Below are positions 53,658 to 63,329 of a stretch of DNA of 64,000 nucleotides, in pieces (position 1 is the stretch's first letter; each line of letters opens with the position of its first letter). Source of the DNA: Zeimonas sediminis (GTDB lineage: Bacteria; Pseudomonadota; Gammaproteobacteria; Burkholderiales; Burkholderiaceae_E); assembly GCF_023721795.1 (NCBI RefSeq), contig NZ_JAMQYE010000002.1:310001-374000 (forward strand). The letters are read 5' to 3'. Position numbers and translations under genes: made by a program. The notes under the pieces are model-generated. The model saw only the letters and a program-made list of their open reading frames with translations, ran no database searches and was not told where the DNA came from.

Positions 53658-53813
53658 ATGCGCGACAAGATCAAGCTCGAGTCGACGGCCGGCACCGGCC
53701 ACTTCTACACGACCACCAAGAACAAGCGGAACATGCCGGAGAAGATGGAGATCAAGAAGTTCGATCCCGTCGCCCGCAAGCACGTGATCTACAAGGAAAC
53801 GAAGATCAAGTGA
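53658..53813 (+). CDS. rpmG: 50S ribosomal protein L33 (bL33)
   Basis: 51 residues: [20 protein letters not shown], then [30 protein letters not shown]. This is the zinc-free (C-minus) form without Cys pairs. It starts a few residues later than the common MAKGGREK version. GAGGC precedes the ATG. The stop codon (53811-53813) lies inside a perfect inverted repeat at 53792-53827. Confidence 0.97.
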   Translation: MRDKIKLESTAGTGHFYTTTKNKRNMPEKMEIKKFDPVARKHVIYKETKIK

Positions 53814-53827
53814 TCTTCGTTTCCTTG
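53792..53827. repeat. Perfect 17-bp inverted repeat spanning the rpmG stop codon
   Basis: The left arm CAAGGAAACGAAGATCA (53792-53808) encodes the last rpmG codons. The right arm TGATCTTCGTTTCCTTG (53811-53827) begins with the stop. The two-base centre AG sits between them. In RNA it would form one long hairpin just ahead of the terminator at 53835-53865. Confidence 0.9.
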
Positions 53828-53834
53828 CAGTGAG

Positions 53835-53865
53835 CGAAAAAGCCCCGCGATGCGGGGCTTTTTCG
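53835..53865. terminator. Bidirectional Rho-independent terminator
   Basis: A perfect 14-bp inverted repeat (53835-53848 and 53852-53865) with GCCCCGC/GCGGGGC core and A5/T5 flanks. It can end rpmG on the plus strand and the desaturase gene on the minus strand. Confidence 0.9.
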
Positions 53866-53897
53866 TTGGCGGGGCCGGCCCGCCCGCGACGCGGGCC

Positions 53898-55091
53898 TCA
53901 GCTGGCCGTGTAGGACCTGACCCGCCGCGACATCTCCTGCAGCGACCGGATGCCGCTCGCCTCGGCGCGCTGGCACCACTGCTGCAGGTGCGCCACCAGT
54001 TGCTCGCGGCTCAGGTTCGAGCGCTCCCAGAGCTTGGCGAGCTCGCGGCGCATCTCGACCATCTTCTGCAGCCGCTCGCTGGCGGCGAAGATCTCGGCGA
54101 CCCGCGCCTTCTGCTGCTCGCTCCAGCGCGCGGTGTCCCAGTGCAGCCACCTGCGGGCCGAGGCGACCAGCTTGCCCTCCGGGCGCTGCGCCAGGCGCCG
54201 CGCCTCGTCGGCGCAGGCCTGCCTGAGGGTGCGGGCGTAATGGGCCATCACGTCGTAACGGTGCGCGATCACCGCCTGCACGGTCTCCAGGTCGATCACC
54301 GGCCTGGCCTCGGCGAACTTCGGCTTGGGCACCGTGCGGCGCACCGTGGCCAGCCCGAGCATGGCCAGGATCCGGATGTACATCCAGCCGATGTCGAACT
54401 CGTACCACTTGACCGACAGCTTGGCCGAGCTGGCGAAGGTGTGGTGGTTGTTGTGCAGCTCTTCGCCGCCGATCAGGATGCCCCACGGGAAGATGTTGGT
54501 GCTCGCGTCGGGACAGTCGAAGTTGCGGTAGCCCTTGGCGTGGCCGAGCCCGTTGATCACGCCCGCCGCCCAGACCGGGATCCACAGCATCTGCACCGCC
54601 CAGACCGCCAGCCCGATGACGCCGAACGCGGCCACCGTGCCGATCAGCAGCAGCGAAACGCCCAGCACCGGATGCTTCGAGTAGACCTTGCGCTCGACCC
54701 AGTCGTCGGGCGTGCCGTGCCCGAACTTCTGCAGCGTTTCCAGGTTGCGCGCCTCGGCCCGGTACAGCTCGGCGCCTTCGAGCAGCACCTTGCCCAGGCC
54801 CCAGCGCACCGGGCTGTGCGGATCCTCTTCGGTCTCGCAGCGCGCGTGATGCTTGCGGTGGATGGCCGCCCATTCCTTCGTGACCATGCCGGTGGTCAGC
54901 CAGAGCCAGAAGCGGAAGAAATGCGATACGACCGGGTGCAAGTCCAGCGCACGGTGGGCCTGGCAGCGGTGCAGGTAGATCGTGACCCCGGCGATCGTCA
55001 CGTGCGTGGCGGCCAGCGTGTAGAGCACGATCTGCCACCAGGCGGCGTCGACGAGGCCCTGGTCGAGGAAGCGAAGCAGGAAGTCCAGCAA
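53898..55091 (-). CDS. Acyl-CoA desaturase / fatty-acid desaturase (DesA-like)
   Basis: 397 residues from a TTG at 55091 with GGAG about 9 bases upstream. Membrane-bound diiron desaturase with three His boxes: HRCQAHR (about 41-47), HRKHH (about 78-82) and HNNHH (about 213-217), and four membrane helices. The C-terminal 130 residues are a helical extension (RRLAQRPEGKLVASARRWLHW and following) beyond the core. It likely introduces a double bond into acyl chains and adjusts membrane fluidity. Convergent with rpmG across the bidirectional terminator. Confidence 0.92.
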   Translation of the reverse strand: MLDFLLRFLDQGLVDAAWWQIVLYTLAATHVTIAGVTIYLHRCQAHRALDLHPVVSHFFRFWLWLTTGMVTKEWAAIHRKHHARCETEEDPHSPVRWGLGKVLLEGAELYRAEARNLETLQKFGHGTPDDWVERKVYSKHPVLGVSLLLIGTVAAFGVIGLAVWAVQMLWIPVWAAGVINGLGHAKGYRNFDCPDASTNIFPWGILIGGEELHNNHHTFASSAKLSVKWYEFDIGWMYIRILAMLGLATVRRTVPKPKFAEARPVIDLETVQAVIAHRYDVMAHYARTLRQACADEARRLAQRPEGKLVASARRWLHWDTARWSEQQKARVAEIFAASERLQKMVEMRRELAKLWERSNLSREQLVAHLQQWCQRAEASGIRSLQEMSRRVRSYTAS

Positions 55092-55255
55092 GAAGAAGTC
55101 TCCAGGTCAGACGGCGGGCGGCCGAACGGCCGCCTCGATGGGCAGCGCCGGGCGGCAGGGCGAGGCTCGGGAGGCACCGCCCATGGCCGCGGCTCGGGGG
55201 AATGATAACCGCCGCGCCGCGTTCGGCGCAGCCTCTTCCGTCGCGCCGCGACGAC

Positions 55256-56632
55256 TCAGCGCGCCCGCTTCCAGCGCGCCGCGAAGAAGCCGTCGACGCC
55301 GTCGCGGTGCGGCAGCAGTCGCAGCAGGCCCGGCGGGTCGCCATCCGGATCGGCCGGATCGATCCCGGCGCCCTGGGCCGCGAGCGCGGTTCGGGCGGGC
55401 TCCCGGACGAACTCCGGATGGGCCGCCTCGAAACGCTCGGCCTGCCGCTCGTTCTCCTCGGGCAGCAGGCTGCAGGTCGCGTAGACCAGCACGCCGCCGG
55501 GCTTGACCAGCCGCGCGGCCGCTTCGAGGATCGACTGCTGCTGCTCGAGCAGCCTGCCCAGCGAGGTCGGGTCGCCGCGCCACTTCAGGTCCGGGTTGCG
55601 GCGCAGCGTGCCGGTGCCGCTGCACGGCGCGTCGACCAGCACCGCGTCGGCCCGGCCGGCCAGCCGCCCCAGCTTCGGGTCGCGCTCGCTGTCGATCGCC
55701 ATCGGCTGCACGTTGGTCGCGCCGGCCCGCTGCAGCCGCGGCCGCAGCCGCAGCAGCCGCTGCGCGGAAACGTCGCACGCGAAGACCTGCCCGGTCGAGC
55801 GCATCGCCGCCGCCATCGCGAGCGTCTTGCCGCCGGCGCCGGCGCAGAGGTCCACCACGGTCTGGCCGCGCTTCGGGCCCACCAGCATCGCGAGCAGCTG
55901 GCTTCCGGCATCCTGCACCTCGACCAGGCCCTCGACGAAGGCGCGGCTGGCCTCGAGCGCCGGCTTGCCCTTCACCCGCAGCGCCAGCGGCGCGATCGCG
56001 AGCGGGTCGGCCTCGATGCCGTCCTCGGCCAGCGTGGCGATCGCCGCGTCGCGCCCACCCTTCGCGTCGTTCACGCGCAGGTCCAGCGGCGCCGGCTCGA
56101 GCAGCGCCGCAGCCAGCGCCGCTGCATCGGCGCGCGACTCGATCGCTGGGGCGAGCCAGTCGGGCAGGCTGAAGCGGATCGCGAAGGGCAACGTGGCCGG
56201 ATCGATGTCGCGGGCCCGGGCCAGCCAGTCGGGCGGCGAACCGTCGGCGCGCTCGGAGCGTACCGGCAGCCCGCGGCGGATCCGCGACACCGCGGCGAGC
56301 CGCTGCGCGATCGGACCGTCGCCGCTCTGCGCGAGGTGCGCGTACAGGCGCCGGTTGCGCAGCACGTCGAACACGGTCTCGGCGACCGCGGCGCGATCGC
56401 GCCGGCCCATTTCCGGATGCTCGCGGAAGAAGCGCCGCAGCGCGGTGTCGGCCGGCATCGTCATCGGCAGCACCGCCTCGAGCGCGCGCACGTCGACCGG
56501 GGCGCGCGCCGCGCCGGCCGTCGGTCTGCCGGCGCCTTGGCCGCCGCCGCGCGCCGCGCCCCGGGGCGGCTTGCCGGCGCCCGGGCCGCGCGAGCCCGCG
56601 CCGCCGGCGCGCTTGCGATCCCGCCCGCTCAC
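55256..56632 (-). CDS. RsmB/NOP2-family RNA methyltransferase
   Basis: 458 residues from a GTG overlapping the purN stop (GTGA). An Arg/Gly-rich disordered N-terminus (about 1-45) is followed by a NusB-like helical domain, then the SAM-dependent domain with DLCAGAGGKTLAMAAAM, catalytic Cys in DAPCSGTGTLRRNPD (about residue 336) and second Cys in YATCSLLPEEN (about 386). Two-Cys arrangement means m5C methylation of RNA, with 16S rRNA the likely target (RsmB-like). Coupled to purN. Confidence 0.92.
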   Translation of the reverse strand: MSGRDRKRAGGAGSRGPGAGKPPRGAARGGGQGAGRPTAGAARAPVDVRALEAVLPMTMPADTALRRFFREHPEMGRRDRAAVAETVFDVLRNRRLYAHLAQSGDGPIAQRLAAVSRIRRGLPVRSERADGSPPDWLARARDIDPATLPFAIRFSLPDWLAPAIESRADAAALAAALLEPAPLDLRVNDAKGGRDAAIATLAEDGIEADPLAIAPLALRVKGKPALEASRAFVEGLVEVQDAGSQLLAMLVGPKRGQTVVDLCAGAGGKTLAMAAAMRSTGQVFACDVSAQRLLRLRPRLQRAGATNVQPMAIDSERDPKLGRLAGRADAVLVDAPCSGTGTLRRNPDLKWRGDPTSLGRLLEQQQSILEAAARLVKPGGVLVYATCSLLPEENERQAERFEAAHPEFVREPARTALAAQGAGIDPADPDGDPPGLLRLLPHRDGVDGFFAARWKRAR

Positions 56633-57294
56633 GTCGCGCTCCAGACCAGACGCGAATCGCCCGCCGCGCCCCCGGCAGGGCCCTCGCCCCGCGGCAGCAG
56701 CCTGACCCGCCGGCCCTCGACATGCAGCCGGCCCTCGACGAACCAGCGCACCGCCATCGGGTAGAGGCGGTGCTCGGCCTCGAGCACCCGCGCCTCGAGC
56801 GTCTGCTCGGTGTCCTCGTCGCGCACCTCGACCGCCGCCTGGGCGAGGATCGGGCCGTCGTCGAGCTCGGCGCCCACGAAATGCACGGTCGAGCCGTGCA
56901 CCCTCACCCCGGCGGCCAGCGCGCGCCGGTGGGTGGCCAGGCCCGGGAAGGCGGGCAGCAGCGACGGATGGATGTTCAGCATGCGGCCGGCGTAGCGCCG
57001 CACGAAGCCGTCGGTCAGGATGCGCATGAAGCCGGCCAGCACGATCAGGTCGGGCGCCAGCGCGTCGATCTCGGCAGCCAGCGCGGCGTCGAAGGACTCG
57101 CGATCGGCATGCTCGCGATGGTCGACCACGCGCACCGGCAGGCCGAGCTCGGCGGCACGGGCCAGCCCCTCGGCGCCGGGCCGGTTGCCGATCACCGCGA
57201 CGATCCGGGCGGGCCAGGCCTCGGCTTCGCAGGCCCGCGCGATCGCGACCATGTTCGAGCCGCGCCCCGAGATCAGGATCACGATTTTTTTCAT
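56629..57294 (-). CDS. purN: Phosphoribosylglycinamide formyltransferase
   Basis: 221 residues. Transfers formyl from 10-formyl-THF to GAR in purine synthesis. N-terminal [54 protein letters not shown] with the catalytic Asn-His-(Asp) block, and [23 protein letters not shown] 10-residue Gly/Arg-rich tail exceeds the usual 212. No Shine-Dalgarno is seen before the ATG at 57294. It is divergent from ribF. Confidence 0.96.
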   Translation of the reverse strand: MKKIVILISGRGSNMVAIARACEAEAWPARIVAVIGNRPGAEGLARAAELGLPVRVVDHREHADRESFDAALAAEIDALAPDLIVLAGFMRILTDGFVRRYAGRMLNIHPSLLPAFPGLATHRRALAAGVRVHGSTVHFVGAELDDGPILAQAAVEVRDEDTEQTLEARVLEAEHRLYPMAVRWFVEGRLHVEGRRVRLLPRGEGPAGGAAGDSRLVWSAT

Positions 57295-57340
57295 CGTGGA
57301 ATTCTATCATCGAGGCTGGGCGAATCGGCCGGCAAAGCCT

Positions 57341-57346
57341 TATAAT
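57341..57346 (+). promoter_or_regulatory. -10 element of the ribF-ileS-lspA operon
   Basis: A consensus TATAAT about 48 bases before the ribF ATG at 57394, with no good -35. An alternative for the reverse direction is TAGAAT on the minus strand at 57301-57306. Confidence 0.4.
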
Positions 57347-57393
57347 TCAAGGTTTTGCATCGCCGCCCCAGCCCCTCCCGGAAACGCGCCCCG

Positions 57394-58350
57394 ATGGAAG
57401 TCTTCCGACGCCTGCCCCCGCCCGATCGGCGGCGCCCCTGCGCGCTGACGATCGGCAACTTCGACGGCGTGCACGTCGGGCATCGCGAGATGCTGGCGCA
57501 GCTGTCGGCGGCGGCGCGCGCGCGCGACCTGCCGGTCTGCGTGCTGACCTTCGAGCCGCATCCGCGCGAGTGGTTCGCTGCGCATCCCCGCCCCGGGGCC
57601 GCGCCGGTCACGCCGCCGGCCCGGATCAGCACCAGCCGCGACAAGCTCGAGGCGCTGGCCGAGTGCGGCGTGGACCGCGTCTGCATCGCGCACTTCAACG
57701 CCTCGCTGGCCTCGCAGCCGGCCGGGGAATTCATCGAGCGCATCGTGGTCGAAGGCCTGCAGGCCCGCTGCCTGATGGTCGGCGACGACTTCCGCTTCGG
57801 CGCCCGGCGCCGCGGCGACTACGACATGCTCGCCGAAGCCGCCCCGCGCTTCGGCTTCGACCTGATGCGCCAGCCCACCGTCGAGCGCCACGGCGTCCGC
57901 GTGTCCAGCTCGGCGGTGCGCGACGCGCTCGCCGCCGGCGACTTCGATCGCGCGCGCAGCCTGCTCGGCCGGGCGTACACGATCAGCGGCCGCGTGATCC
58001 ACGGCCGCAAGCTGGGCCGCGACCTGGGCTTTCCCACGCTGAACCTGCCGGTGCGCTTTCCGCGCCCGGCGCTCAGCGGCATCTTCGTGGTGCAGGTGCA
58101 CGGCCTGGGCGACGCGCCGCTGCCCGGCGTGGCCAGCCTCGGCACGCGCCCCGCGGTCGAGGAGAACGGCGCCCTGCTGCTCGAGGTGCACCTGTTCGAC
58201 TTCTCGCGGCAGGTGTACGGACGGCGCGTGAGCGTCGAGTTCCTGCACAAGCTGCGCGACGAGGCCCATTACGATTCGCTCGACCTGCTGGTGGCGCAGA
58301 TCCGCCGCGACGAGGACCAGGCGCGCGACTGGCTCGCGCAGCACGCCTGA
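57394..58350 (+). CDS. ribF: Bifunctional riboflavin kinase/FAD synthetase
   Basis: 318 residues. N-terminal FAD-synthetase (nucleotidyltransferase) domain with [18 protein letters not shown] and [14 protein letters not shown], then the C-terminal flavokinase domain with [20 protein letters not shown]. Makes FMN and FAD from riboflavin. A TTG start at 57355 is in frame but weaker than the ATG at 57394. First gene of ribF-ileS-lspA. Confidence 0.96.
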   Translation: MEVFRRLPPPDRRRPCALTIGNFDGVHVGHREMLAQLSAAARARDLPVCVLTFEPHPREWFAAHPRPGAAPVTPPARISTSRDKLEALAECGVDRVCIAHFNASLASQPAGEFIERIVVEGLQARCLMVGDDFRFGARRRGDYDMLAEAAPRFGFDLMRQPTVERHGVRVSSSAVRDALAAGDFDRARSLLGRAYTISGRVIHGRKLGRDLGFPTLNLPVRFPRPALSGIFVVQVHGLGDAPLPGVASLGTRPAVEENGALLLEVHLFDFSRQVYGRRVSVEFLHKLRDEAHYDSLDLLVAQIRRDEDQARDWLAQHA

Positions 58351-58436
58351 GCCCCGAGCGCCCGAGCCACCGAGCCCGCCGCGAATTTCCCGAACGATCC
58401 CCGATCCCGAACCGATTTCCCCGAGAGAACAACGAG

Positions 58437-61307
58437 ATGTCCGAAGGCAAACAAGGCAAGCCCGCCGCGTCGTACCGCGACACGCTGAACCTGCCCGACA
58501 CGCCGTTCCCGATGCGCGGCGACCTCGCCAAGCGCGAGCCGCAGTGGACGAAGCAGTGGCAGGAGAAGGGCATCTACCGCGCGATCCGCGAGGCCTCGAA
58601 GGGTCGGCCGGTCTGGGTGCTGCACGACGGCCCGCCTTACGCGAACGGCGACATTCACATCGGTCACGCGGTCAACAAGATCCTGAAGGACATCATCGTC
58701 AAGAGCCGCAACATGGCGGGCTTCGACGCGCGCTACGTGCCGGGCTGGGACTGCCACGGCATGCCGATCGAGATCCAGATCGAAAAGCAGTTCGGCAAGA
58801 ACCTGCCGGCCGACGAGGTGCAGGCGAAATCCCGCGCCTACGCGACCGAGCAGATCGAGCGCCAGAAGAAGGACTTCATCCGGCTGGGCGTGCTCGGCGA
58901 CTGGGACAACCCGTACAAGACGATGGCCTTCGGCAACGAGGCCGACGAGCTGCGCGCGCTCGGCAAGATCCTGAACAAGGGCTACGTGTTCCGCGGCCTG
59001 AAGCCGGTGAACTGGTGCTTCGACTGCGGCTCTGCGCTGGCCGAGGCCGAGGTCGAGTACGCCGACCGCACCGACCCGTCGGTCGACGTCGGCTTTCCGT
59101 TCGAGCCGGCCGAGCTGCCGAAGCTCGCGAAGGCCTTCGGCCTGCCCGCTCTGCCGATCGAGCGCGGCTACGCGGTCATCTGGACGACCACGCCGTGGAC
59201 CATCCCGGCCAACCAGGCGCTGAACCTGCACCCCGAGTTCGACTACGCGCTGGTGCGCGTGGCCGACTGGCAGGGCGCGCCGGCGCTGCTTGTCGTGGCG
59301 GCCGACCTGGTCGAGGCCTGCCTGAAGCGCTGGAAGCTCGACGCCGAGGGCAGCTGGCAGGTGCTCGCGAAGTGCAAGGGCCAGGCGCTCGAGCTGATCG
59401 CGTTCCGCCATCCCTTCGCCGACCGGCTTTCCCCGGTCTACCTGGGCGACTACGTGACGCTCGACTCCGGCACCGGCCTGGTCCACTCGGCGCCGGCCTA
59501 CGGCGTCGAAGACTTCGCTTCGTGCAAGCAGCACGGCATGAAGGACGACGAGATCCTGCAGCCGGTGCTCGGCGACGGCACCTATGCGAGCTGGCTGCCC
59601 GACTTCGCCGGCCTGTCGATCTGGGACGCCAACCCGAAGATCGTCGAGCACATCCGCGCACACGGCTGCCTGTTCTCGGTCGAGAAGTACCCGCACAGCT
59701 ACATGCACTGCTGGCGGCACAAGACGCCGGTCATCTATCGCGCGTCCAGCCAGTGGTTCGCGGGCATGGACGTCAAGCCCGTCGACGGCGAGGAAACCCT
59801 GCGCGAGACCGCGCTGCGCGGCATCGAGGCCACCCGCTTCTATCCGGCCTGGGGCAAGGCGCGGCTGCACGGCATGATCGCCAACCGGCCCGACTGGACG
59901 CTGTCGCGCCAGCGGCAGTGGGGCGTGCCGATGGCCTTCTTCGTGCACAAGGAAACCGGCGAGCTGCATCCGCGCACGCCCGAGCTGATCGAGGCGGTCG
60001 CGCAGCGCATCGAGCGCGAAGGCATCGAGGCCTGGCAGCGGCTCGACCCGCAGGAACTGCTCGGCGACGAGGCCGCGCACTACGTGAAGAACCGCGACAC
60101 GCTCGACGTCTGGTTCGACTCCGGCACCACGCACGAGACCGTCCTGCGCGGCTCGCACAAGGACCAGTCGACCTTCCCTGCCGACATGTACCTCGAGGGC
60201 AGCGACCAGCACCGCGGCTGGTTCCACTCGTCGCTGCTCACCTCGTCGATGCTCAACGGCGAGCCGCCCTACCGGTCGCTGCTCACGCACGGCTTCGTCG
60301 TCGACGGCCAGGGCCGCAAGATGTCCAAGTCGGTCGGCAACGTGATCGCGCCGCAGAAGGTGTCCGACACGCTGGGCGCCGAGATCCTGCGCCTGTGGGT
60401 GGCCAGCACCGACTACTCGGGCGAGCTGTCGATCTCCGACGAGATCCTCAAGCGGGTCGTCGAGGCGTACCGGCGCATCCGCAACACGCTGCGCTTCCTG
60501 CTGGCCAACGTGTCCGACTTCGACCCGGCCAAGGATTCGGTGCCGCTGGACCGGATGTTCGAGATCGACCGCTACGCGCTGGCGATGACCGCGGCCTGGC
60601 AGAAGTCGATCGAGGCCGACTACGAGGTCTTCGAGTTCCACCCGGCGGTCGCGAAGATCCAGACCTTCTGCTCGGAAGACCTCGGCGCCTTCTACCTCGA
60701 CATCCTGAAGGACAGGCTGTACACGACCGCGCCCGGCTCGCTGGCGCGGCGCTCGGCGCAGACCGCGCTGCACGCGATCACCGATTCGTTGCTGCGGGTC
60801 GTCGCGCCGATCCTGTCCTTCACCGCCGAGGAGGCCTGGCCGCTGTTCGCGCCGAAGCTCTGGAAGGCGGGCGGAGAGACGATCTTCGCGCAGACGTACC
60901 GCGCCTTCGAGGCCCAGCCCGATGCCGAGGCGCTGCGCGCGAAGTGGGAGGCGATCCGCGCGGTGCGCGCCGACGTGCTCAAGCGACTCGAGGAAGTGCG
61001 CGCGGCCGGCGGCATCGGCTCCTCGCTGCAGGCCGAGGTGGTCCTGCACTTGCACGGTGACCGGCACGACGCGGTCACCTCGCTCGGCGACGACCTGCGC
61101 TTCGTGCTGATCGTGTCGGCCGCCCGCGTCGAGCGCGCAGCCAGCGCCGACGAGACTGCGATCGTCGTGGAGCCGAGCGCCCACCAGAAGTGCGAGCGCT
61201 GCTGGCACTGGCGCGAGGACGTCGGCGCCGATCCGGAGCATCCGTCGATCTGCGGGCGCTGCGTGTCGAACCTGCACGGCGACGGCGAGCCGCGCGAGTT
61301 CGCCTGA
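58437..61307 (+). CDS. ileS: Isoleucyl-tRNA synthetase
   Basis: 956 residues, bacterial type. Class I signatures HIGH at 74-77 and KMSKS at 628-632, the CP1 editing domain between them ([11 protein letters not shown]), and a C-terminal zinc finger CERCWHW...CGRC. ACGAG precedes the ATG. The frame is open far upstream across ribF, which is a shadow. The stop overlaps the lspA start (TGATG), the usual ileS-lspA coupling. Confidence 0.98.
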   Translation: MSEGKQGKPAASYRDTLNLPDTPFPMRGDLAKREPQWTKQWQEKGIYRAIREASKGRPVWVLHDGPPYANGDIHIGHAVNKILKDIIVKSRNMAGFDARYVPGWDCHGMPIEIQIEKQFGKNLPADEVQAKSRAYATEQIERQKKDFIRLGVLGDWDNPYKTMAFGNEADELRALGKILNKGYVFRGLKPVNWCFDCGSALAEAEVEYADRTDPSVDVGFPFEPAELPKLAKAFGLPALPIERGYAVIWTTTPWTIPANQALNLHPEFDYALVRVADWQGAPALLVVAADLVEACLKRWKLDAEGSWQVLAKCKGQALELIAFRHPFADRLSPVYLGDYVTLDSGTGLVHSAPAYGVEDFASCKQHGMKDDEILQPVLGDGTYASWLPDFAGLSIWDANPKIVEHIRAHGCLFSVEKYPHSYMHCWRHKTPVIYRASSQWFAGMDVKPVDGEETLRETALRGIEATRFYPAWGKARLHGMIANRPDWTLSRQRQWGVPMAFFVHKETGELHPRTPELIEAVAQRIEREGIEAWQRLDPQELLGDEAAHYVKNRDTLDVWFDSGTTHETVLRGSHKDQSTFPADMYLEGSDQHRGWFHSSLLTSSMLNGEPPYRSLLTHGFVVDGQGRKMSKSVGNVIAPQKVSDTLGAEILRLWVASTDYSGELSISDEILKRVVEAYRRIRNTLRFLLANVSDFDPAKDSVPLDRMFEIDRYALAMTAAWQKSIEADYEVFEFHPAVAKIQTFCSEDLGAFYLDILKDRLYTTAPGSLARRSAQTALHAITDSLLRVVAPILSFTAEEAWPLFAPKLWKAGGETIFAQTYRAFEAQPDAEALRAKWEAIRAVRADVLKRLEEVRAAGGIGSSLQAEVVLHLHGDRHDAVTSLGDDLRFVLIVSAARVERAASADETAIVVEPSAHQKCERCWHWREDVGADPEHPSICGRCVSNLHGDGEPREFA

Positions 61308-61801
61308 TGGCCTCGCGCGGCGCGCCGAACCGGCTCGGCCGGCACCTCGGGCTGGCCGCGGCGCTGATCGCGCTCGACCAGCTCACCAAGTGGATCGCGG
61401 TGCGCGCGCTCGACTTCGGCGAGCGCGTGCCGGTCATCCCCGGCTTCTTCGACTTCACGCTGGTCTACAACCGCGGCGCGGCCTTCAGCTTCCTGGCCGG
61501 TGCCGGCGGCTGGCAACGCTGGTTCTTCACCGGCATCGGCATCGCGGCAGCGGTGTTCATCGTGTGGATGCTGGCGCGCCACGGCTCGCAGCGGCTGTTC
61601 GCGTTCGCGTTGTCGCTGATCCTGGCCGGCGCGATCGGCAACGTGATCGACCGCGTCTGGCAGGGCAAGGTCACCGACTTCGTGCTGCTGTACTGGCGCG
61701 ACTGGCACTGGCCGGCGTTCAACGTCGCCGACATGGCGATCACGTTCGGGGCGGCGCTGCTGATCCTGGACGAGATCCTGCGCGTGCGGCGCGCGCGCTG
61801 A
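61307..61801 (+). CDS. lspA: Lipoprotein signal peptidase
   Basis: 164 residues, four membrane helices. Aspartyl peptidase that cleaves prolipoprotein signal peptides after Lgt acts. Catalytic Asp115 (NVIDRV) and Asp142 (FNVADMAI), with [12 protein letters not shown]. The ATG overlaps the ileS stop. Completes ribF-ileS-lspA. Its substrates would include BamE and ChaN in this window. Confidence 0.96.
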   Translation: MASRGAPNRLGRHLGLAAALIALDQLTKWIAVRALDFGERVPVIPGFFDFTLVYNRGAAFSFLAGAGGWQRWFFTGIGIAAAVFIVWMLARHGSQRLFAFALSLILAGAIGNVIDRVWQGKVTDFVLLYWRDWHWPAFNVADMAITFGAALLILDEILRVRRAR

Positions 61802-61853
61802 GCGGAACGAGCCGCGCCCGCGCTGGGCCGAGGGCGCCGCGCCCGCGCGGCGG

Positions 61854-62333
61854 CTAAGCGAAGCCGTGCCGCGCGTGCCACTGCGCGAGCGATTCGTCCG
61901 GGTAGTCGTCGAAGCACCGATCGCCTTCCCGGACCTCGGGTTCGACCCAGCTCGCCTTCGAGCCGAGCATGATGTGCACCCGGTCGGGCGGCACCGGCAG
62001 CGGCGTGTCGATCGCTGACGCATGCGGGTGCACCAGCCCGGGCCAGGTCGGGTCGTAGAGCCACAGTGCGCTGCCGCAGCGGCTGCAGAAGCTGCGCTCG
62101 CCGGTGCTGAGGCTGCCGTCGTCCAGCCGGGCGCGGTAGACCGACAGGTTCTCCTCGCCGGTCACCTTCAGGCTTCGCCGGTCGGCGCCCAGGTTGATCG
62201 CGTAGCCGCCGCCGCCGGCCGTCTTGCGGCAGATCGAGCAGTAGCAGCGCATGAAGGGATACGGGGACGCGGCGGTCACGGTGAAGCGCACCGCGCCGCA
62301 GTGGCAGGATCCGTTCAGCTTCATCGGCTTCAT
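61854..62333 (-). CDS. GFA/CENP-V family zinc-binding protein
   Basis: 159 residues. Zn-binding cysteines: Cys10 and Cys12 (SCHCGAVRF), Cys30, Cys32 and Cys35 (RCYCSICRK), and Cys pair FCSRCG. This is the glutathione-dependent formaldehyde-activating enzyme fold, though most members have no proven activity. GGAG precedes the ATG at 62333; a second ATG at residue 4 is possible. The DMT gene ends 32 bases upstream on the same strand. Confidence 0.88.
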   Translation of the reverse strand: MKPMKLNGSCHCGAVRFTVTAASPYPFMRCYCSICRKTAGGGGYAINLGADRRSLKVTGEENLSVYRARLDDGSLSTGERSFCSRCGSALWLYDPTWPGLVHPHASAIDTPLPVPPDRVHIMLGSKASWVEPEVREGDRCFDDYPDESLAQWHARHGFA

Positions 62334-62365
62334 GGTCTTCTCCGGCAGGCGCGGGACGACCGAGC

Positions 62366-63247
62366 CTACTTCGGCGCGGCCGGCCTGAGCAAGGCAAGCG
62401 AGAGCGCCGACGCGCTGCACGCCATCGCCAGCCATTGCAGCGGCCCCAGCGGCTCGCCGTGCACGATCGCGCCCGAGACCATCGCGACCACCGGCACCAT
62501 CACCGACGACAGGCCGGCCACGTTCGCCGGCAGCAGGCCCACGATCGAGAACCAGATCACGTTGCCTATCGTGATCGGCACCAGCACGATGTAGGCGATC
62601 ACCGCGATCGACTGCCAGCTCGGCACGAACCAGTCGTGGTCGCCGAAGGCCGCCGCGCCGACCAGGATCGGCCCCGAGGTCACCAGCAACTGCCAGCCGG
62701 TCAGCACCGTGGTCGGCACCGGCACCGGCCTGCGCTTGAGCAGCAGCGTGCCGACCGCCCAGCCCAGCCCGGCGAGCAGGCCCAGCGCGAGCCCCAGCGG
62801 CGCGTCGGCGTAGGCGCCGAAGTTCGGCACCATCAGCAGCACGACGGCGGCTGCGCCGAGCGCCACCGCCAGGATCAGCCGCGGCGTCAGGCGCTCGCCG
62901 AGCAGGGCCCACGAGATCAGCGCGGCCCACAGCGGCATCGTGAAGCCCAGCACCGCCGCCTGCCCCGACGGGATGATGATCGCCGCGTAGGTGCTGGCCA
63001 GGTTCCAGACGACCAGGTAGACCAGCGAAGCGGCGACGACCACCGGCCAGTGCTCGCGCGGGATCGCGAGCGACTGGCCGCGGGCCCGCGCGACCGACAG
63101 CAGGATCAGCCCCGAGGCGGGCATCGCGATCGCCCGGAAGGTCCAGACCGAAATCTCGCGCATCGCCAGCGGGAACATCGGCCAGTTCGTCCCCCAGATC
63201 AGCGTCAGGGCGGCGAGCAGGATCAGCGCGCGGTTGCGGGTGGTCAT
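62366..63247 (-). CDS. DMT-superfamily (EamA) transporter
   Basis: 293 residues, ten membrane helices in two EamA repeats (first LAALTLIWGTNWPMFPLAMREISVW; second VGTLLLKRRPVPVPTTVLTGWQ onward). Drug/metabolite exporter family; substrate unknown. The start ATG at 63247 is divergent from the next gene. It precedes the GFA-like gene and may be co-transcribed with it. Confidence 0.9.
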   Translation of the reverse strand: MTTRNRALILLAALTLIWGTNWPMFPLAMREISVWTFRAIAMPASGLILLSVARARGQSLAIPREHWPVVVAASLVYLVVWNLASTYAAIIIPSGQAAVLGFTMPLWAALISWALLGERLTPRLILAVALGAAAVVLLMVPNFGAYADAPLGLALGLLAGLGWAVGTLLLKRRPVPVPTTVLTGWQLLVTSGPILVGAAAFGDHDWFVPSWQSIAVIAYIVLVPITIGNVIWFSIVGLLPANVAGLSSVMVPVVAMVSGAIVHGEPLGPLQWLAMACSASALSLALLRPAAPK

Positions 63248-63329
63248 TGGCGGGAAGCGCGGCGGTTCGGCCGAAAACGGGATGCGGGCCGGCGCTCGCC
63301 GTGCCGGCACGAGCCCGCTCGCCCGGAGA

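Noticed and set aside
58269..61277. 1002-codon frame antisense to ileS
   Set aside because: Entirely opposite a complete isoleucyl-tRNA synthetase gene and without motifs.
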